Assembly: GCA_022842185.1 (NCBI GenBank)
Contig: JALHQB010000013.1
Coordinates: forward strand, 1-64,000
DNA from: Acetobacteraceae bacterium
GTDB taxonomy: Bacteria > Pseudomonadota > Alphaproteobacteria > Acetobacterales > Acetobacteraceae
Direction of reading: 5' to 3'
DNA length: 64,000 nt
Part shown: positions 46,151 to 55,798 of the stretch, one piece after another
Numbering within the stretch: position 1 is the first letter of the stretch
Layout: the number at the start of each line of letters is the position of its first letter
Notes under the pieces: model-generated
Told to the model about the DNA's origin: nothing
The model's input: only the letters and a program-made list of their open reading frames with translations
The model's database searches: none
Translations under genes and position numbers: made by a program

Positions 46151-47049
46151 TGTCGGGCGCCGCCACCATCGACGTCGAACGCCTCGCCGCCGCATCGCGC
46201 CGTCGTCGCGCGCGGGACCGGGTGTTCACCTATTTCGCGCTGACGCTCGGTGTCCTCATCTTCGCGCTGCCCATCTGGATCACGCTGATCGGGTCCACCC
46301 ACGACACCGACACCATCGGCCGTGGCGACGTGCCGCTGCTGCCGGGGTCGGAGGCCTTCGCCAATTACGCCCGCGCCTGGGATGAAGGCGGCGGCGGACG
46401 CAACACCTTCGCCGTGCCCGCTTCCACCATGCTGTGGAACAGCCTGCTGATGGCGTTGATCATCGCCTGCGGGAAGATCGCCATCTCCCTGCTCTCGGCC
46501 TTCGCAGTGGTGTTCTTCTCCTTCCCCGGGCGCATGGTGTTCTTCTGGATGATCTTCATCACCCTGATGCTGCCGGTGGAAGTCCGCATCATCCCGACCT
46601 TCCAGGTGATGACGGACCTGGCGCTGATCGACACCATGATGGGCCTCACGCTGCCGCTGATCGCATCCGCCACCGCGACGCTACTGTTCCGCCAGTTCTT
46701 CCTGACCATCCCGGATGAATATGTGGAAGCGGCGAAGGTCGATGGCGCCGGGCCGATGCGCTTCTTCAAGGATGTGGTGCTGCCGCTGTCGGTCACCAGC
46801 ATGGCGGCGCTGTTCGTCATCCAGTTCATCTATGGCTGGAACCAGTATCTGTGGCCGCTGCTGATGGTGTCGAACCGCGACCTGGAAACCGTGATCGTCG
46901 GGCTGACCAAGATGATCGGCATCGGCGACACGCAGAATGAATGGAACCTGATCATGACCACCGCGGTCTTCGCCCTGCTGCCGCCGGTGGCGGTGGTGGT
47001 GCTGATGCAGCGCTGGTTCATCAAGGGCCTGACCGAGACGGAGAAGTAA
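46150..47049 (+). CDS. ugpE: sn-Glycerol-3-phosphate ABC transporter, permease
   Basis: 299 residues with six membrane helices: VFTYFALTLGVLIFALPIWITLIGSTHD, IACGKIAISLLSAFAVVFFSFPG, FWMIFITLMLPVEVRIIPTFQVM, and the EAA loop DEYVEAAKVDGAGPMRFFKDVVLPLS. It pairs with UgpA to form the channel. ATG at 46150 overlaps the ugpA stop. ugpC starts 4 bp after its own stop. Confidence 0.93.
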   Translation: MSGAATIDVERLAAASRRRRARDRVFTYFALTLGVLIFALPIWITLIGSTHDTDTIGRGDVPLLPGSEAFANYARAWDEGGGGRNTFAVPASTMLWNSLLMALIIACGKIAISLLSAFAVVFFSFPGRMVFFWMIFITLMLPVEVRIIPTFQVMTDLALIDTMMGLTLPLIASATATLLFRQFFLTIPDEYVEAAKVDGAGPMRFFKDVVLPLSVTSMAALFVIQFIYGWNQYLWPLLMVSNRDLETVIVGLTKMIGIGDTQNEWNLIMTTAVFALLPPVAVVVLMQRWFIKGLTETEK

Positions 47050-47053
47050 GCGC

Positions 47054-48115
<1,062 letters not shown>

Positions 48116-48182
48116 CGGCGGCGGCGGGTCCTCCCGACACTGGCCCCGATGCGGGCGCCGGTCCCGCCGGGAGGAAACCACA

Positions 48183-49154
48183 ATGAAGCGCCGCCACATC
48201 GTCCAGCTCGCCGCCCTCACCCCCTTTGCGGCGCAGGCGCAGACCGCCGCCTGGCCAACCCAGCCCGTCCGCATGGTGATCCCCTTCGCCGCGGGCGGTC
48301 CCACCGACGTGGTCGGCCGCCTGCTTGCCGAGCGCATGGGCGAATTCCTGCCCCAGCGCGTGGTGGTCGAAAACCGCACCGGATCGGGCGTGGTCGTCGG
48401 CACCGAGGTGGTCGCCCGGGCCGCCAAGGATGGGTCGGTGATGCTCTACACCACCATCGCCCATGCGGTGCTGCGCGCGCTGTTCCCCCGCCTGTCCTTC
48501 GACCCGCTGGCCGATTTCACGCCGGTCGCGCTGTGCGGTCAGATCCCGATGATCATGCTGGTGCATCCGTCCCTGGGCGTGTCGAACGCGCAGGAACTGA
48601 TCGCGCTGCTGCGCGCCAATCCTGGCAAGTACGATTACGCGTCGTCGGGCAATGGCGGCGCCGTCCATCTGGCCACCGAATTGCTCTGGCACCAGGCGGG
48701 CCAACTGAAGGTGAACCATGTGCCGTATCGCGGCAGCAGCCAGGCGATGGCGGATGTGCTGTCCGGGCGCATCCCTATCATCATGGATGTGGCGGCCGGC
48801 GCGGTGCCGTATCTGCAACGCGGGGAACTGCGCCCCATCGGCATCTCCGACATGCGCCGCAGCCCGGCGGCGCCGAACGTGCCCACCTTCCACGAACAGG
48901 GCGTGGCGGACTTCGTCGCCTATACCTGGCACATGGTGCTGGTGCCGTCCGGCACGCCGCAGCCGATCATCACGGCGATGAACGCGGCTGTGAACCGCGC
49001 TCTGACCATGCCGGGCGTGAAGGAACGGCTGCAGGATCTGACGATGAACGTTGTGGTGGACAGCACGCCCGCCAGCGCGAAGGCGTTCCTGGATGCCGAG
49101 ATCGCGAAGTGGGAGCCGATCATCCGCAGCGCCGGCATCACCGCCAACGGTTGA
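48183..49154 (+). CDS. Bug/TctC-family solute-binding protein, tandem copy 1
   Basis: 323 residues: signal MKRRHIVQLAALTPFAAQAQ, then TQPVRMVIPFAAGGPTDVVGRLLAE, VVVENRTGSGVVVGTEVVARAAKDG, DYASSGNGGAVHLATELLW, VNHVPYRGSSQAMADVLSG. The NRTG..VVVGTE variant of the ligand loop, and KDGSVML in place of the common PDGYTML, are shared only with the next gene. SD GGGAGGAAAC precedes the ATG. It lies 67 bp after ugpC on the same strand, but a functional tie to ugp is not established. Confidence 0.88.
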   Translation: MKRRHIVQLAALTPFAAQAQTAAWPTQPVRMVIPFAAGGPTDVVGRLLAERMGEFLPQRVVVENRTGSGVVVGTEVVARAAKDGSVMLYTTIAHAVLRALFPRLSFDPLADFTPVALCGQIPMIMLVHPSLGVSNAQELIALLRANPGKYDYASSGNGGAVHLATELLWHQAGQLKVNHVPYRGSSQAMADVLSGRIPIIMDVAAGAVPYLQRGELRPIGISDMRRSPAAPNVPTFHEQGVADFVAYTWHMVLVPSGTPQPIITAMNAAVNRALTMPGVKERLQDLTMNVVVDSTPASAKAFLDAEIAKWEPIIRSAGITANG

Positions 49155-49242
49155 CGCCGCGCGCAGCGTAACAATGGGTTTCTTCCGGTTGACGCGACCG
49201 AACCAGGCCGCCAAGTGTCACGGGATCGGGAGAAACCACATC

Positions 49243-50217
49243 ATGAACCGTCGTGAATTGATGGGCCTTGGCGCTGCCATGGCCCTGTCCCCTGTTGTTG
49301 CCCGCGCCCAGGCCCCGGCCTGGCCGACGCAGCCTGTGCGCCTGGTCGTGCCGTTCGCTGCCGGCGGACCCACCGACATCCCGGCGCGGCTTTTCGCCGA
49401 TGAACTGTCGAAGGTCCTGCCCCAGCGCATGATCGTGGAGAACCGCACCGGTGCCGGCGTGGTCGTGGGCACGGATGTGGTGGCGAAAGCGCCGAAGGAT
49501 GGGCAGACACTGCTCTACACCACGGTTGCCCACTCGGTTTTGCGGCCTCTGTTCCCCACTTTGCCTTTCGACCCGGTGGCGGATTTCGCGCCGGTGTCGC
49601 TGATCGGTGTGATCCCGCTGGTCATCACGGTGAACAAGGATTTCCCCGCCCGCACCCTTGCCGAGCTGGTCGCCAAGCTGCGCGCCGAGCCCGGCAAGCA
49701 TGACTATGCCAGCAGCGGCAATGGCGGCGCGCTGCATCTGGGGACCGAATTGATGCTGCGGCGCGCGGGCGTACGCGCCAACCATGTGCCGTATCGCGGC
49801 ACCTCCGCGGCGATGCCCGATGTGTTGAACGGCGCCGTGCCTATCATCGTCGATGTCGCCACGACCACGCTGCCCTTCGTGCAGCGTGGCGAAACCCGTG
49901 CGCTGGCCGTGATGGACAGCCAGCGCCTGCCGCAATTGCCGGACGTGCCCACCACGGCCGAAGCGGGCTTCCCCGGCCTCGAAGCCTATACCTGGCACAT
50001 GGTGCTGGCACCGGCGGGCACGCCCGACCCTGTGATTGGCGCCGCCGCCGCCGCCTTTGGCGGTGTCGCGAAGGAAGCTTCGGTGCGCACACGCCTCAGC
50101 GACTTGGCGATGCGCATCGTGGACGACCAGTCGCCGGCCTATGCCAAGTCCTGGCTGGAGGCGGAACGGACGAAGTGGGAAGGGATCATCCGCGAAGCCG
50201 GAATCCGGGTGGACTGA
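49243..50217 (+). CDS. Bug/TctC-family solute-binding protein, tandem copy 2
   Basis: 324 residues: signal MNRRELMGLGAAMALSPVVARAQ, then TQPVRLVVPFAAGGPTDIPARLFAD, MIVENRTGAGVVVGTDVVAKAPKDGQTLLYTTVAHSVLRPLFP, DYASSGNGGALHLGTELML, ANHVPYRGTSAAMPDVLNG. Clearly the closest relative of the preceding gene along its whole length, so the pair arose by tandem duplication. GGGAG lies upstream of the ATG. It is followed by a hairpin and a family-1 palindrome. Confidence 0.88.
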   Translation: MNRRELMGLGAAMALSPVVARAQAPAWPTQPVRLVVPFAAGGPTDIPARLFADELSKVLPQRMIVENRTGAGVVVGTDVVAKAPKDGQTLLYTTVAHSVLRPLFPTLPFDPVADFAPVSLIGVIPLVITVNKDFPARTLAELVAKLRAEPGKHDYASSGNGGALHLGTELMLRRAGVRANHVPYRGTSAAMPDVLNGAVPIIVDVATTTLPFVQRGETRALAVMDSQRLPQLPDVPTTAEAGFPGLEAYTWHMVLAPAGTPDPVIGAAAAAFGGVAKEASVRTRLSDLAMRIVDDQSPAYAKSWLEAERTKWEGIIREAGIRVD

Positions 50218-50274
50218 TACCCGCGATTCGTTTCACGGACCGCTGGCATCCGCCCTTCCGACCCTTCAGGTGTT

Positions 50275-50298
50275 TTGCGCCAGCCGGTGCTGGCGCAA
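50275..50298 (+). terminator. Hairpin after the tandem Bug genes
   Basis: TTGCGCCAGC (50275-50284) pairs perfectly with GCTGGCGCAA (50289-50298) around CGGT, followed by TTACAC. It sits 57 bases past the stop. Confidence 0.6.
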
Positions 50299-50317
50299 TT
50301 ACACTACGCTTCTGTTG

Positions 50318-50372
50318 TGATCGCGCATCTTCACGCAGCTGACTGGTCCCAGTCAGCTGCGACCTGCTCTGG
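50318..50372 (-). repeat. Family-1 intergenic palindrome, copy E
   Basis: Minus-strand reading: CCAGAGCAGGTCGCAGCTGACTGG-GA-CCAGTCAGCTGCGTGAAGATGCGCGATCAC. The arms 50335-50346 and 50349-50360 pair perfectly over 12 bases; their sequence (GCAGCTGACTGG) differs from other copies while the flank is conserved. It lies between convergent genes. Confidence 0.72.
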
Positions 50373-50387
50373 TCGCGTCGTGACGAA

Positions 50388-51608
50388 TTACCCGCCCATC
50401 CGCCCGCGCAACGGCGCCACCGCCGCATCCTGCGGCAAGACCGTCACCAGCGTGCCATCCTGCCATTGCAGCAGGAACGGCTTGGCACGCGTGTTCTGCC
50501 CACGCTCGTCGAAGCGCGCGCCCCAGCCGGTCGCCGTCGTCCCTTCCGCGATGTCGCTCGCCAGCACGGCCGTGCGGATCCGATCCTTGTCCGTCCCGCC
50601 TGCGCGCTGCACGGCATCGAGGAAGACCCGCGTGCCGAAATAATTCGCCAGCGAATGCCCCGACCGCGGGTCCGACCCATAATGACGCTTGTACAGATCG
50701 ACGAAGGTCGAGACGCCCGGGGCGAAGCGTTCATTCACGGCGAATTGGGTGAAATCGACATTCAGCACGCCGTTGAAGGCCGGCCCCACGGACCGCGCCG
50801 TCTCGGTCAGCGAATATCCGGCACCCGAACCGATCAGCATGCGCGGCTGCCAACTGGCTTCCTGCATGCCGCGAAACAGCAGCAGGATGTCGTTCTGATA
50901 CCCGGTGTGCAGCACGATGTCGGCATTGGCACCACGCAGCCGCTGGATCGCCGAGCTGAGTTCGGCCGACCGCGCCGAATACCCCAGCTTCTCGACCAAG
51001 TTCAGCCCGCGCGCGCGAAGCTGCTGTTCCTGGAAGGTGGAGACGGTCTGGCCATACAACGCGTCCTCGAACAGCACGGCGATGCGCAGCGTCGTCGGAT
51101 CGACGCCCCATAACGGCGCCAGCGCATCGGGAATCGCCGCGACCGAAACAGCGGCGAAATCCGACGATCGGGGACAACTGCGGAAGACGTAGCGGAAGCC
51201 GCGATCGGTGATGGGGTCGGCGACCGCACCCATTTCGAAATACGGCACACCCTGCAATTCGCTGACCTGCGTCGCGGCAAAGGACAGTGGCGAGGCATAG
51301 GTCCCGAACACGGCCGAGACGCGCTCGGCGGTCATCAGGCGCCGCACCTCGGCGATCGCCTGCGCCTGGTCCACGGCATCGCCCTTGACCAGGCGCACCT
51401 GGCGCCCCAGCACGCCGCCGGCCGCGTTGCGTTCCTCGACCGCGACCTCCAGACCGCGGAAGCTTTCATCGCCCAGCAGGGCCAGGGCGCCGGAGAAGGG
51501 GAACAGCGCGCCGAACCGCAATTCCGCCGCCTGGGCCAAGCCGATCCGCGGTGCCGCGGCCATGGCGGCAAGGCCCGCCAGCAGCGGACGACGACGGATC
51601 TGCTGCAC
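50388..51608 (-). CDS. Branched-chain amino acid/amide-type ABC binding protein (LivJ-like)
   Basis: 406 residues of the periplasmic-binding type I fold: a short signal after the start (VQQIRRRPLLAGLAAMAAAPRIGLAQA), then LRFGALFPFSGALALLGDESFRGLEVAVEERNAAGGVLGRQV and VFGTYASPLSFAATQVSELQGVPYFEMGAVAD, later NADIVLHTGYQNDILLLFRGMQEA. Members bind branched amino acids, amides or urea; no liv permease genes are adjacent. There is no suitable ATG; the GTG at 51608 is chosen for its SD (GGAGGAACCC). Divergent from the quinone reductase by 131 bp. Confidence 0.85.
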   Translation of the reverse strand: MQQIRRRPLLAGLAAMAAAPRIGLAQAAELRFGALFPFSGALALLGDESFRGLEVAVEERNAAGGVLGRQVRLVKGDAVDQAQAIAEVRRLMTAERVSAVFGTYASPLSFAATQVSELQGVPYFEMGAVADPITDRGFRYVFRSCPRSSDFAAVSVAAIPDALAPLWGVDPTTLRIAVLFEDALYGQTVSTFQEQQLRARGLNLVEKLGYSARSAELSSAIQRLRGANADIVLHTGYQNDILLLFRGMQEASWQPRMLIGSGAGYSLTETARSVGPAFNGVLNVDFTQFAVNERFAPGVSTFVDLYKRHYGSDPRSGHSLANYFGTRVFLDAVQRAGGTDKDRIRTAVLASDIAEGTTATGWGARFDERGQNTRAKPFLLQWQDGTLVTVLPQDAAVAPLRGRMGG

Positions 51609-51739
51609 GGGTTCCTCCACAGGCGCGGCCTGTGGGCGATTCTCCCCGCCCGGCCGGCCGCTGGCAAGCCCGCGGCCGCCTTGACGTGCGCCTTGGGCGG
51701 AGAGAATGGTCGCGCGACACGCCAATGGAGAACACGCGC

Positions 51740-52747
51740 ATGGCCAGCCTGCCGCAGGAGATGACGATCATCGACCATGGCGCCGGTGGCGGGCCGGAGG
51801 TGCTGGTGCCTGCGCGCGCACCCTTGCCCGTGCCGAAATCCGATGAGGTGCTGATCCGCGTCATGGCGACCGGGGTGAACCGCCCCGATGTGCAGCAGCG
51901 CAGCGGCAAGTATCCGCCGCCGGCCGGCGCCAGCCCGATCATGGGGCTGGAATGCGCGGGGGAGGTCGTCGCCACCGGCGCGAAGGTTACCCGCTACAAG
52001 GCCGGCGACCGGGTCTGCGCGCTGACCAATGGCGGGGCCTATGCCGAATACTGCGTAGCACCCGAGGCGCAGACGCTGCCCTGGCCGGCCGGCTATGACG
52101 CGACGCGCGCCGCCGCCTTGCCCGAGACCTATTTCACGGTCTGGGCCAACATGTTCGGCCATGGCGATCTGCGGGCCGACGAGACGGTGCTGATCCATGG
52201 CGGCACCTCCGGGATCGGCGTCACCGCCATCCAACTGGCGAAGGCCTTCGGCGCGCGCGTCTTCGCCACCGCCGGCAGCGATGACAAGGTCGCGGCCTGC
52301 CTTCGTTTCGGCGCCGATGCGGCGATCAACTACCGCACGCAGGATTTCGCCGAGGAAGTCCGCCGCCTGACCGACAAGAACGGCGTGGACGTCATCCTCG
52401 ACATGGTCGGCGGCGCGTATTTCCAGCGCAACCTGCGGTCCCTGGCATGGGACGGGCGGCTGGTGCTGATCGCCTTCCTCGGCGGGTTCGAGGTCGAGAA
52501 GGCGGACCTTCGCCCGATCATGATGAAGCGCCTGACGGTGACGGGCAGCACGATGCGCCCGCGCACCACGATGCAGAAGGGCAAGCTCGCCGCGGCGCTG
52601 GAAGCCAAGGTCTGGCCGATGTTGGCCAAGGGGGCGGTCGGGCCGGAGATCTTCCGCGTCTTCCCGCTCGACCAGGCGGAAGCGGCGCATCGGCTGATGG
52701 AAAGCAGCGAGCATATCGGCAAGATCATGCTGAAGGTCGCGGACTGA
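51740..52747 (+). CDS. NAD(P)H:quinone oxidoreductase (zeta-crystallin/MDR family)
   Basis: 335 residues of zinc-free medium-chain dehydrogenase: VLIRVMATGVNRPDVQQRSGKYPPPAGASPIMGLECAG, GDRVCALTNGGAYAEYCVAP, Rossmann motif VLIHGGTSGIGVTAIQLAKAFGARVFATAGSDDK, LIAFLGGFEVEKADLRPIMMKRLTVTGSTMRPRT. It reduces quinones or enones with NADPH in the cytoplasm. ATG at 51740 has GGAG 10 bases upstream; an ATG five codons earlier lacks an SD. Confidence 0.87.
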   Translation: MASLPQEMTIIDHGAGGGPEVLVPARAPLPVPKSDEVLIRVMATGVNRPDVQQRSGKYPPPAGASPIMGLECAGEVVATGAKVTRYKAGDRVCALTNGGAYAEYCVAPEAQTLPWPAGYDATRAAALPETYFTVWANMFGHGDLRADETVLIHGGTSGIGVTAIQLAKAFGARVFATAGSDDKVAACLRFGADAAINYRTQDFAEEVRRLTDKNGVDVILDMVGGAYFQRNLRSLAWDGRLVLIAFLGGFEVEKADLRPIMMKRLTVTGSTMRPRTTMQKGKLAAALEAKVWPMLAKGAVGPEIFRVFPLDQAEAAHRLMESSEHIGKIMLKVAD

Positions 52748-52848
52748 CATGGCGCGACTGACCTGCCGGGTCGCGCTCAGGATGCCCGCGGCCCTCGCGG
52801 TGCGGGACGCGGCCAGCCTGCGGCGTGGGCCGCGGCCGGGCTGACCCG

Positions 52849-53034
52849 GTGTTCTTCACGTTGCTCGCCATCGTCGTGGTCCTGGCGCTGGGTGTGACGC
52901 GCCTGCCGCGCGGTGCGATGCGGGCGCTGTTGGCGGGCGGCGCCGTGCTGGCGTTGTTCGGCGCGGCGCTGGTCCGCTTGCGCGGTGGGCACCTGCCGGG
53001 GCATCGACCGCGCCCATGGCACTCGCCGTCCTGA
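52849..53034 (+). CDS. Possible small two-helix membrane protein
   Basis: 61 codons from a GTG: FFTLLAIVVVLALGVTRL forms one hydrophobic helix, and after RGAM a second, ALLAGGAVLALFGAALV, then a basic tail. Composition is convincing for a small membrane protein, but the start has no SD and I know no family. The remainder of the 422-bp gap 52748-53169 contains nothing else I can support. Confidence 0.35.
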   Translation: MFFTLLAIVVVLALGVTRLPRGAMRALLAGGAVLALFGAALVRLRGGHLPGHRPRPWHSPS

Positions 53035-53169
53035 GCGCTGCCGGCGCAACGCCGCGGTTGAATGTCAACGTTCTGCCGCTTTCCAAAAAGGGTCGTATGC
53101 GCTCAGATTGCGACGGGTGCCGTCGTTTCACGCGCTTCCGCCAACGGACCGGAATTGACTCCCATTCCC

Positions 53170-54027
53170 ATGCGCTCGGCCCTGCATCTCCTGATCGTCG
53201 CGATCTTCCTGTTTGGCGGGGCCTGGCCCGTGACCAAGGCGGCGTTGACCCACGCCACACCCATGTGGTTCGCGGTCGGCCGCGCGGGGCTGGCCGCGAT
53301 CGTCTCGGCCTTGCTGCTGGCGGCGCTGCGCCGGCTGCATTGGCCGCGCCGGGGCGACTGGCCCTCGGTCGCCGCGCTGGGACTGCTGCAACTGGGCGCC
53401 TTCTTCGTGCTGGCACATGCGGCGGTGGCCATGGTCCAGGCGGGGCGAACTGCCATCATCTCGGCCGTCGTGATCTATTGGCTGATACCGCTTTCGGTCT
53501 TCGTGCTGGGGGAGAAGGTGCCGGCGCATCGCTGGGCGGCGGCCGGGCTGGGCCTGGCCGGCGTCGCGGTGCTCGCCGGTCCATGGGCGGTGGATTGGGC
53601 TGATGCGGAACAACTGTTCGGCCATCTGATGCTGGTGCTGGCCGCCCTATTCTGGACGCTGGCCATCATCACCACGCGGCGCTTCCCACCGCGCAGCCCG
53701 GTCTTCGAATTGCTGCCCTGGTGCTTCGCGCTGGCGACGCTGTTCATCCTGCCCTTTGCGCTCCTGCTGGAACCCGATGGCGGGATTTACGGCCCGTCCT
53801 GGCCTTTCATGCTGTATATAGGGTTGATCGTGGCCCCCATCGGAACCTGGTGCGTCATCGAGGTCGGTCGGCGCCTGCCCGGTGCCGTCGCCTCGGTCGC
53901 CTTCCTCCTCGTCCCGGCCTTCGGCGTGCTGGTCAGCGCGCTGTGGCTGCGCGAACCGCTGGGCTGGGACATGCTGGTGGGCGGCGGGCTGATCGTCGCC
54001 TCGGTCGTGCTGGCGGCGCGCGAATGA
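53170..54027 (+). CDS. EamA-family (DMT) transporter
   Basis: 285 residues with ten hydrophobic helices in two EamA repeats: FLFGGAWPVTKAAL and FAVGRAGLAAIVSALLLAAL in the first, AALFWTLAIITTRRF and GAVASVAFLLVPAFGVLVSALWLREPLGWDMLVGGGLIVASV in the second. Exporter of amino acids or other metabolites; substrate unknown. ATG at 53170 fits the first helix. Its stop overlaps the start of the alpha/beta hydrolase (ATGA), so the two are co-translated. Confidence 0.87.
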   Translation: MRSALHLLIVAIFLFGGAWPVTKAALTHATPMWFAVGRAGLAAIVSALLLAALRRLHWPRRGDWPSVAALGLLQLGAFFVLAHAAVAMVQAGRTAIISAVVIYWLIPLSVFVLGEKVPAHRWAAAGLGLAGVAVLAGPWAVDWADAEQLFGHLMLVLAALFWTLAIITTRRFPPRSPVFELLPWCFALATLFILPFALLLEPDGGIYGPSWPFMLYIGLIVAPIGTWCVIEVGRRLPGAVASVAFLLVPAFGVLVSALWLREPLGWDMLVGGGLIVASVVLAARE

Positions 54028-54788
54028 TCCTGTCCGTCACGGAGGCGGGGGAGGGGCCCCCGCTGGTGCTCCTACACGGTCTGTTCGGCGCCGGGCAGAA
54101 CTGGGGCGGCATCCGCCGCGCGCTCGCGCCGCGATACCGAGTCCTGACGCCCGACCTTCGCAGCCATGGCGCCTCGCCCGCCGCGGCGGCGATGGATTAC
54201 GCATCCATGGCGGCCGACGTCGCCGAGACGATGGATGCCGCCGGCGTGCCGCGCGCCGCGGTGGTCGGCCATTCGATGGGCGGCAAGGTGGCGATGGCCC
54301 TGTCCCTGGCGCATCCGGGGCGCGTCGATCGGCTGGTCGTCGCCGACATTGCCCCGGTGCGCTACAAGCCGGCGCTGCGCGGCTATGTCGATGCGATGCA
54401 GGCGCTGCCGCTGACGCCGGGGCTGACACGGCGCGACGCGGATGCCCATCTCGCCGCCACCATCCCCGAAACCGGCATTCGGGCCTTCCTGTTGCAAAGC
54501 CTGCGCTTCGAGACCGATCCGCCGAGCTGGCGGCTGGGCCTGCCCGAACTTGCCGCCGCCATGCCGGTGATCGAGGATTTCGCCCCCCCTGCCGGCGCCA
54601 CCTATGACGGGCCGGTACTGGTCATGGCCGGCGAGACATCCGGCTATGTCCGGCCCGAACACCATGCCGCCTTTCGCGCGCTGTTCCCTCGCGTGGCCTT
54701 CACCACCATTCCGAAGGCCGGGCATTGGCTGCACGCGGAGAACCCGCAGGGCTTCCTCGCGGCTCTGGAGCCGTTTCTCGCCGGTTGA
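54024..54788 (+). CDS. Alpha/beta hydrolase (YbfF-like esterase)
   Basis: 254 residues: oxyanion motif LVLLHGLFGAGQNWGG, DLRSHGAS with family-typical HG, nucleophile elbow AVVGHSMGGKVAMALSLAHP (Ser near 95), and the catalytic His in KAGHWLHAENPQGFL near the end. Resembles YbfF-type esterases that act on short acyl thioesters or esters. It overlaps the EamA gene by four bases. A family-1 palindrome follows before the convergent phosphoesterase. Confidence 0.85.
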   Translation: MILSVTEAGEGPPLVLLHGLFGAGQNWGGIRRALAPRYRVLTPDLRSHGASPAAAAMDYASMAADVAETMDAAGVPRAAVVGHSMGGKVAMALSLAHPGRVDRLVVADIAPVRYKPALRGYVDAMQALPLTPGLTRRDADAHLAATIPETGIRAFLLQSLRFETDPPSWRLGLPELAAAMPVIEDFAPPAGATYDGPVLVMAGETSGYVRPEHHAAFRALFPRVAFTTIPKAGHWLHAENPQGFLAALEPFLAG

Positions 54789-54797
54789 CGCTCCATG

Positions 54798-54860
54798 CCC
54801 TTGTTTGAGCGGACATGTTCACGCGCCTGACCGAGTCCCGTCAGGCGCGGTCTGTCCTAA
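54798..54860 (-). repeat. Family-1 intergenic palindrome, copy F
   Basis: Minus-strand reading: TTAGGACAGACCGCGCCTGAC-GGGACTCG-GTCAGGCGCGTGAACATGTCCGCTCAAACAAGGG. Arms 54823-54831 and 54840-54848. The TAG at its start is the stop codon of the minus-strand phosphoesterase. It lies between convergent genes. Confidence 0.75.
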
Positions 54861-55744
54861 CCGGCGATGTCCACCACCGTGATCTCGGGCGGCACGCCAA
54901 ATCGCACCGGCAGGGTGCTGATGCCGAGCCCTCCGGACACGACCAGGTCGCGCCCATCCTCCCGTACATGCCCCCAGGCATAGCGATTGCCGTAGCGCGA
55001 GGATGTGTAGGGCGACCACCCCAGCAGCCGCACCTGTCCACCATGGGTGTGGCCGCTGAAGGTGACGGCGGCGCGGCCCGGCAGGGTGGCGAAGATGTCG
55101 GGTTCATGGGCCATGACGAGCAAGGGCGCATCGCCCGCCACCTGTTCCAGCAGCCGCGGCACATCCTCGGCGCCACGATAGGCGCCGAAGGCCCATTGGG
55201 ATTCCAGCCCGCCGACCAGCACCGGTCCGGCGCGCATCACCTGGTTTCGCAGCACCGGAATGCCCACCGCTTCAAGTGCGCGCCCCATCGTCGTCACCGC
55301 ACCGGCGCCTCGGCGCATCGCGACGGGGTCTTCCCACCAGTCATGATTGCCGTTGACCGCGAAGGTGCCGAGCGGTGCGCGCAGCCCCGCAAGGCGCCGC
55401 GCCACATCGGCATGGGGGATGACGCGGGTGACGAAGTCGCAGGACGGCCCGAAATCGCCGGTCATCAGCACCAGGTCGGGCGCCAGCGCGTTGGTTCGCG
55501 CGACGATGTGTTCGATGCGCGCCTCATCCATCAGCGGGGCGCCGGCATGCAGATCGGATAGCATTGCCACGCGCAACGACAGGCCCGCCGGCCACCCGGT
55601 CGGGCGCACCGTGTGGTGTTGGATGGTCAGCCGCAGGAACGGTTCGACACCAAAGCCATAGGCGGCAAACCCCGCGCCGGCCGCGACCAAGCCGCCCAAC
55701 CCCGCAACGATGCCGCGCCGTCCGATCATGGGGTCATATTGCAC
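54857..55744 (-). CDS. Membrane-anchored metallophosphoesterase (YkuE-like)
   Basis: 295 residues: N-terminal hydrophobic anchor with twin Arg (MIGRRGIVAGLGGLVAAGAGFAAYGFGV), then the calcineurin-fold metal motifs AMLSDLHAGAP, VLMTGDFGPS, AVNGNHDWWEDP, and FSGHTHGGQVRLLG. Similar to YkuE/UDP-2,3-diacylglucosamine-hydrolase-like phosphoesterases acting at the membrane, possibly on lipids; Tat export is plausible. The start could be the ATG at 55744 or at 55729; neither has a clear SD. TAG stop lies in a family-1 palindrome. Confidence 0.85.
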   Translation of the reverse strand: MQYDPMIGRRGIVAGLGGLVAAGAGFAAYGFGVEPFLRLTIQHHTVRPTGWPAGLSLRVAMLSDLHAGAPLMDEARIEHIVARTNALAPDLVLMTGDFGPSCDFVTRVIPHADVARRLAGLRAPLGTFAVNGNHDWWEDPVAMRRGAGAVTTMGRALEAVGIPVLRNQVMRAGPVLVGGLESQWAFGAYRGAEDVPRLLEQVAGDAPLLVMAHEPDIFATLPGRAAVTFSGHTHGGQVRLLGWSPYTSSRYGNRYAWGHVREDGRDLVVSGGLGISTLPVRFGVPPEITVVDIAG

Positions 55745-55798
55745 CCGCGAAGATGGCAGGGGCGGGGCGATGATGAGGTGCGGGCCGGCGCAGGATTC

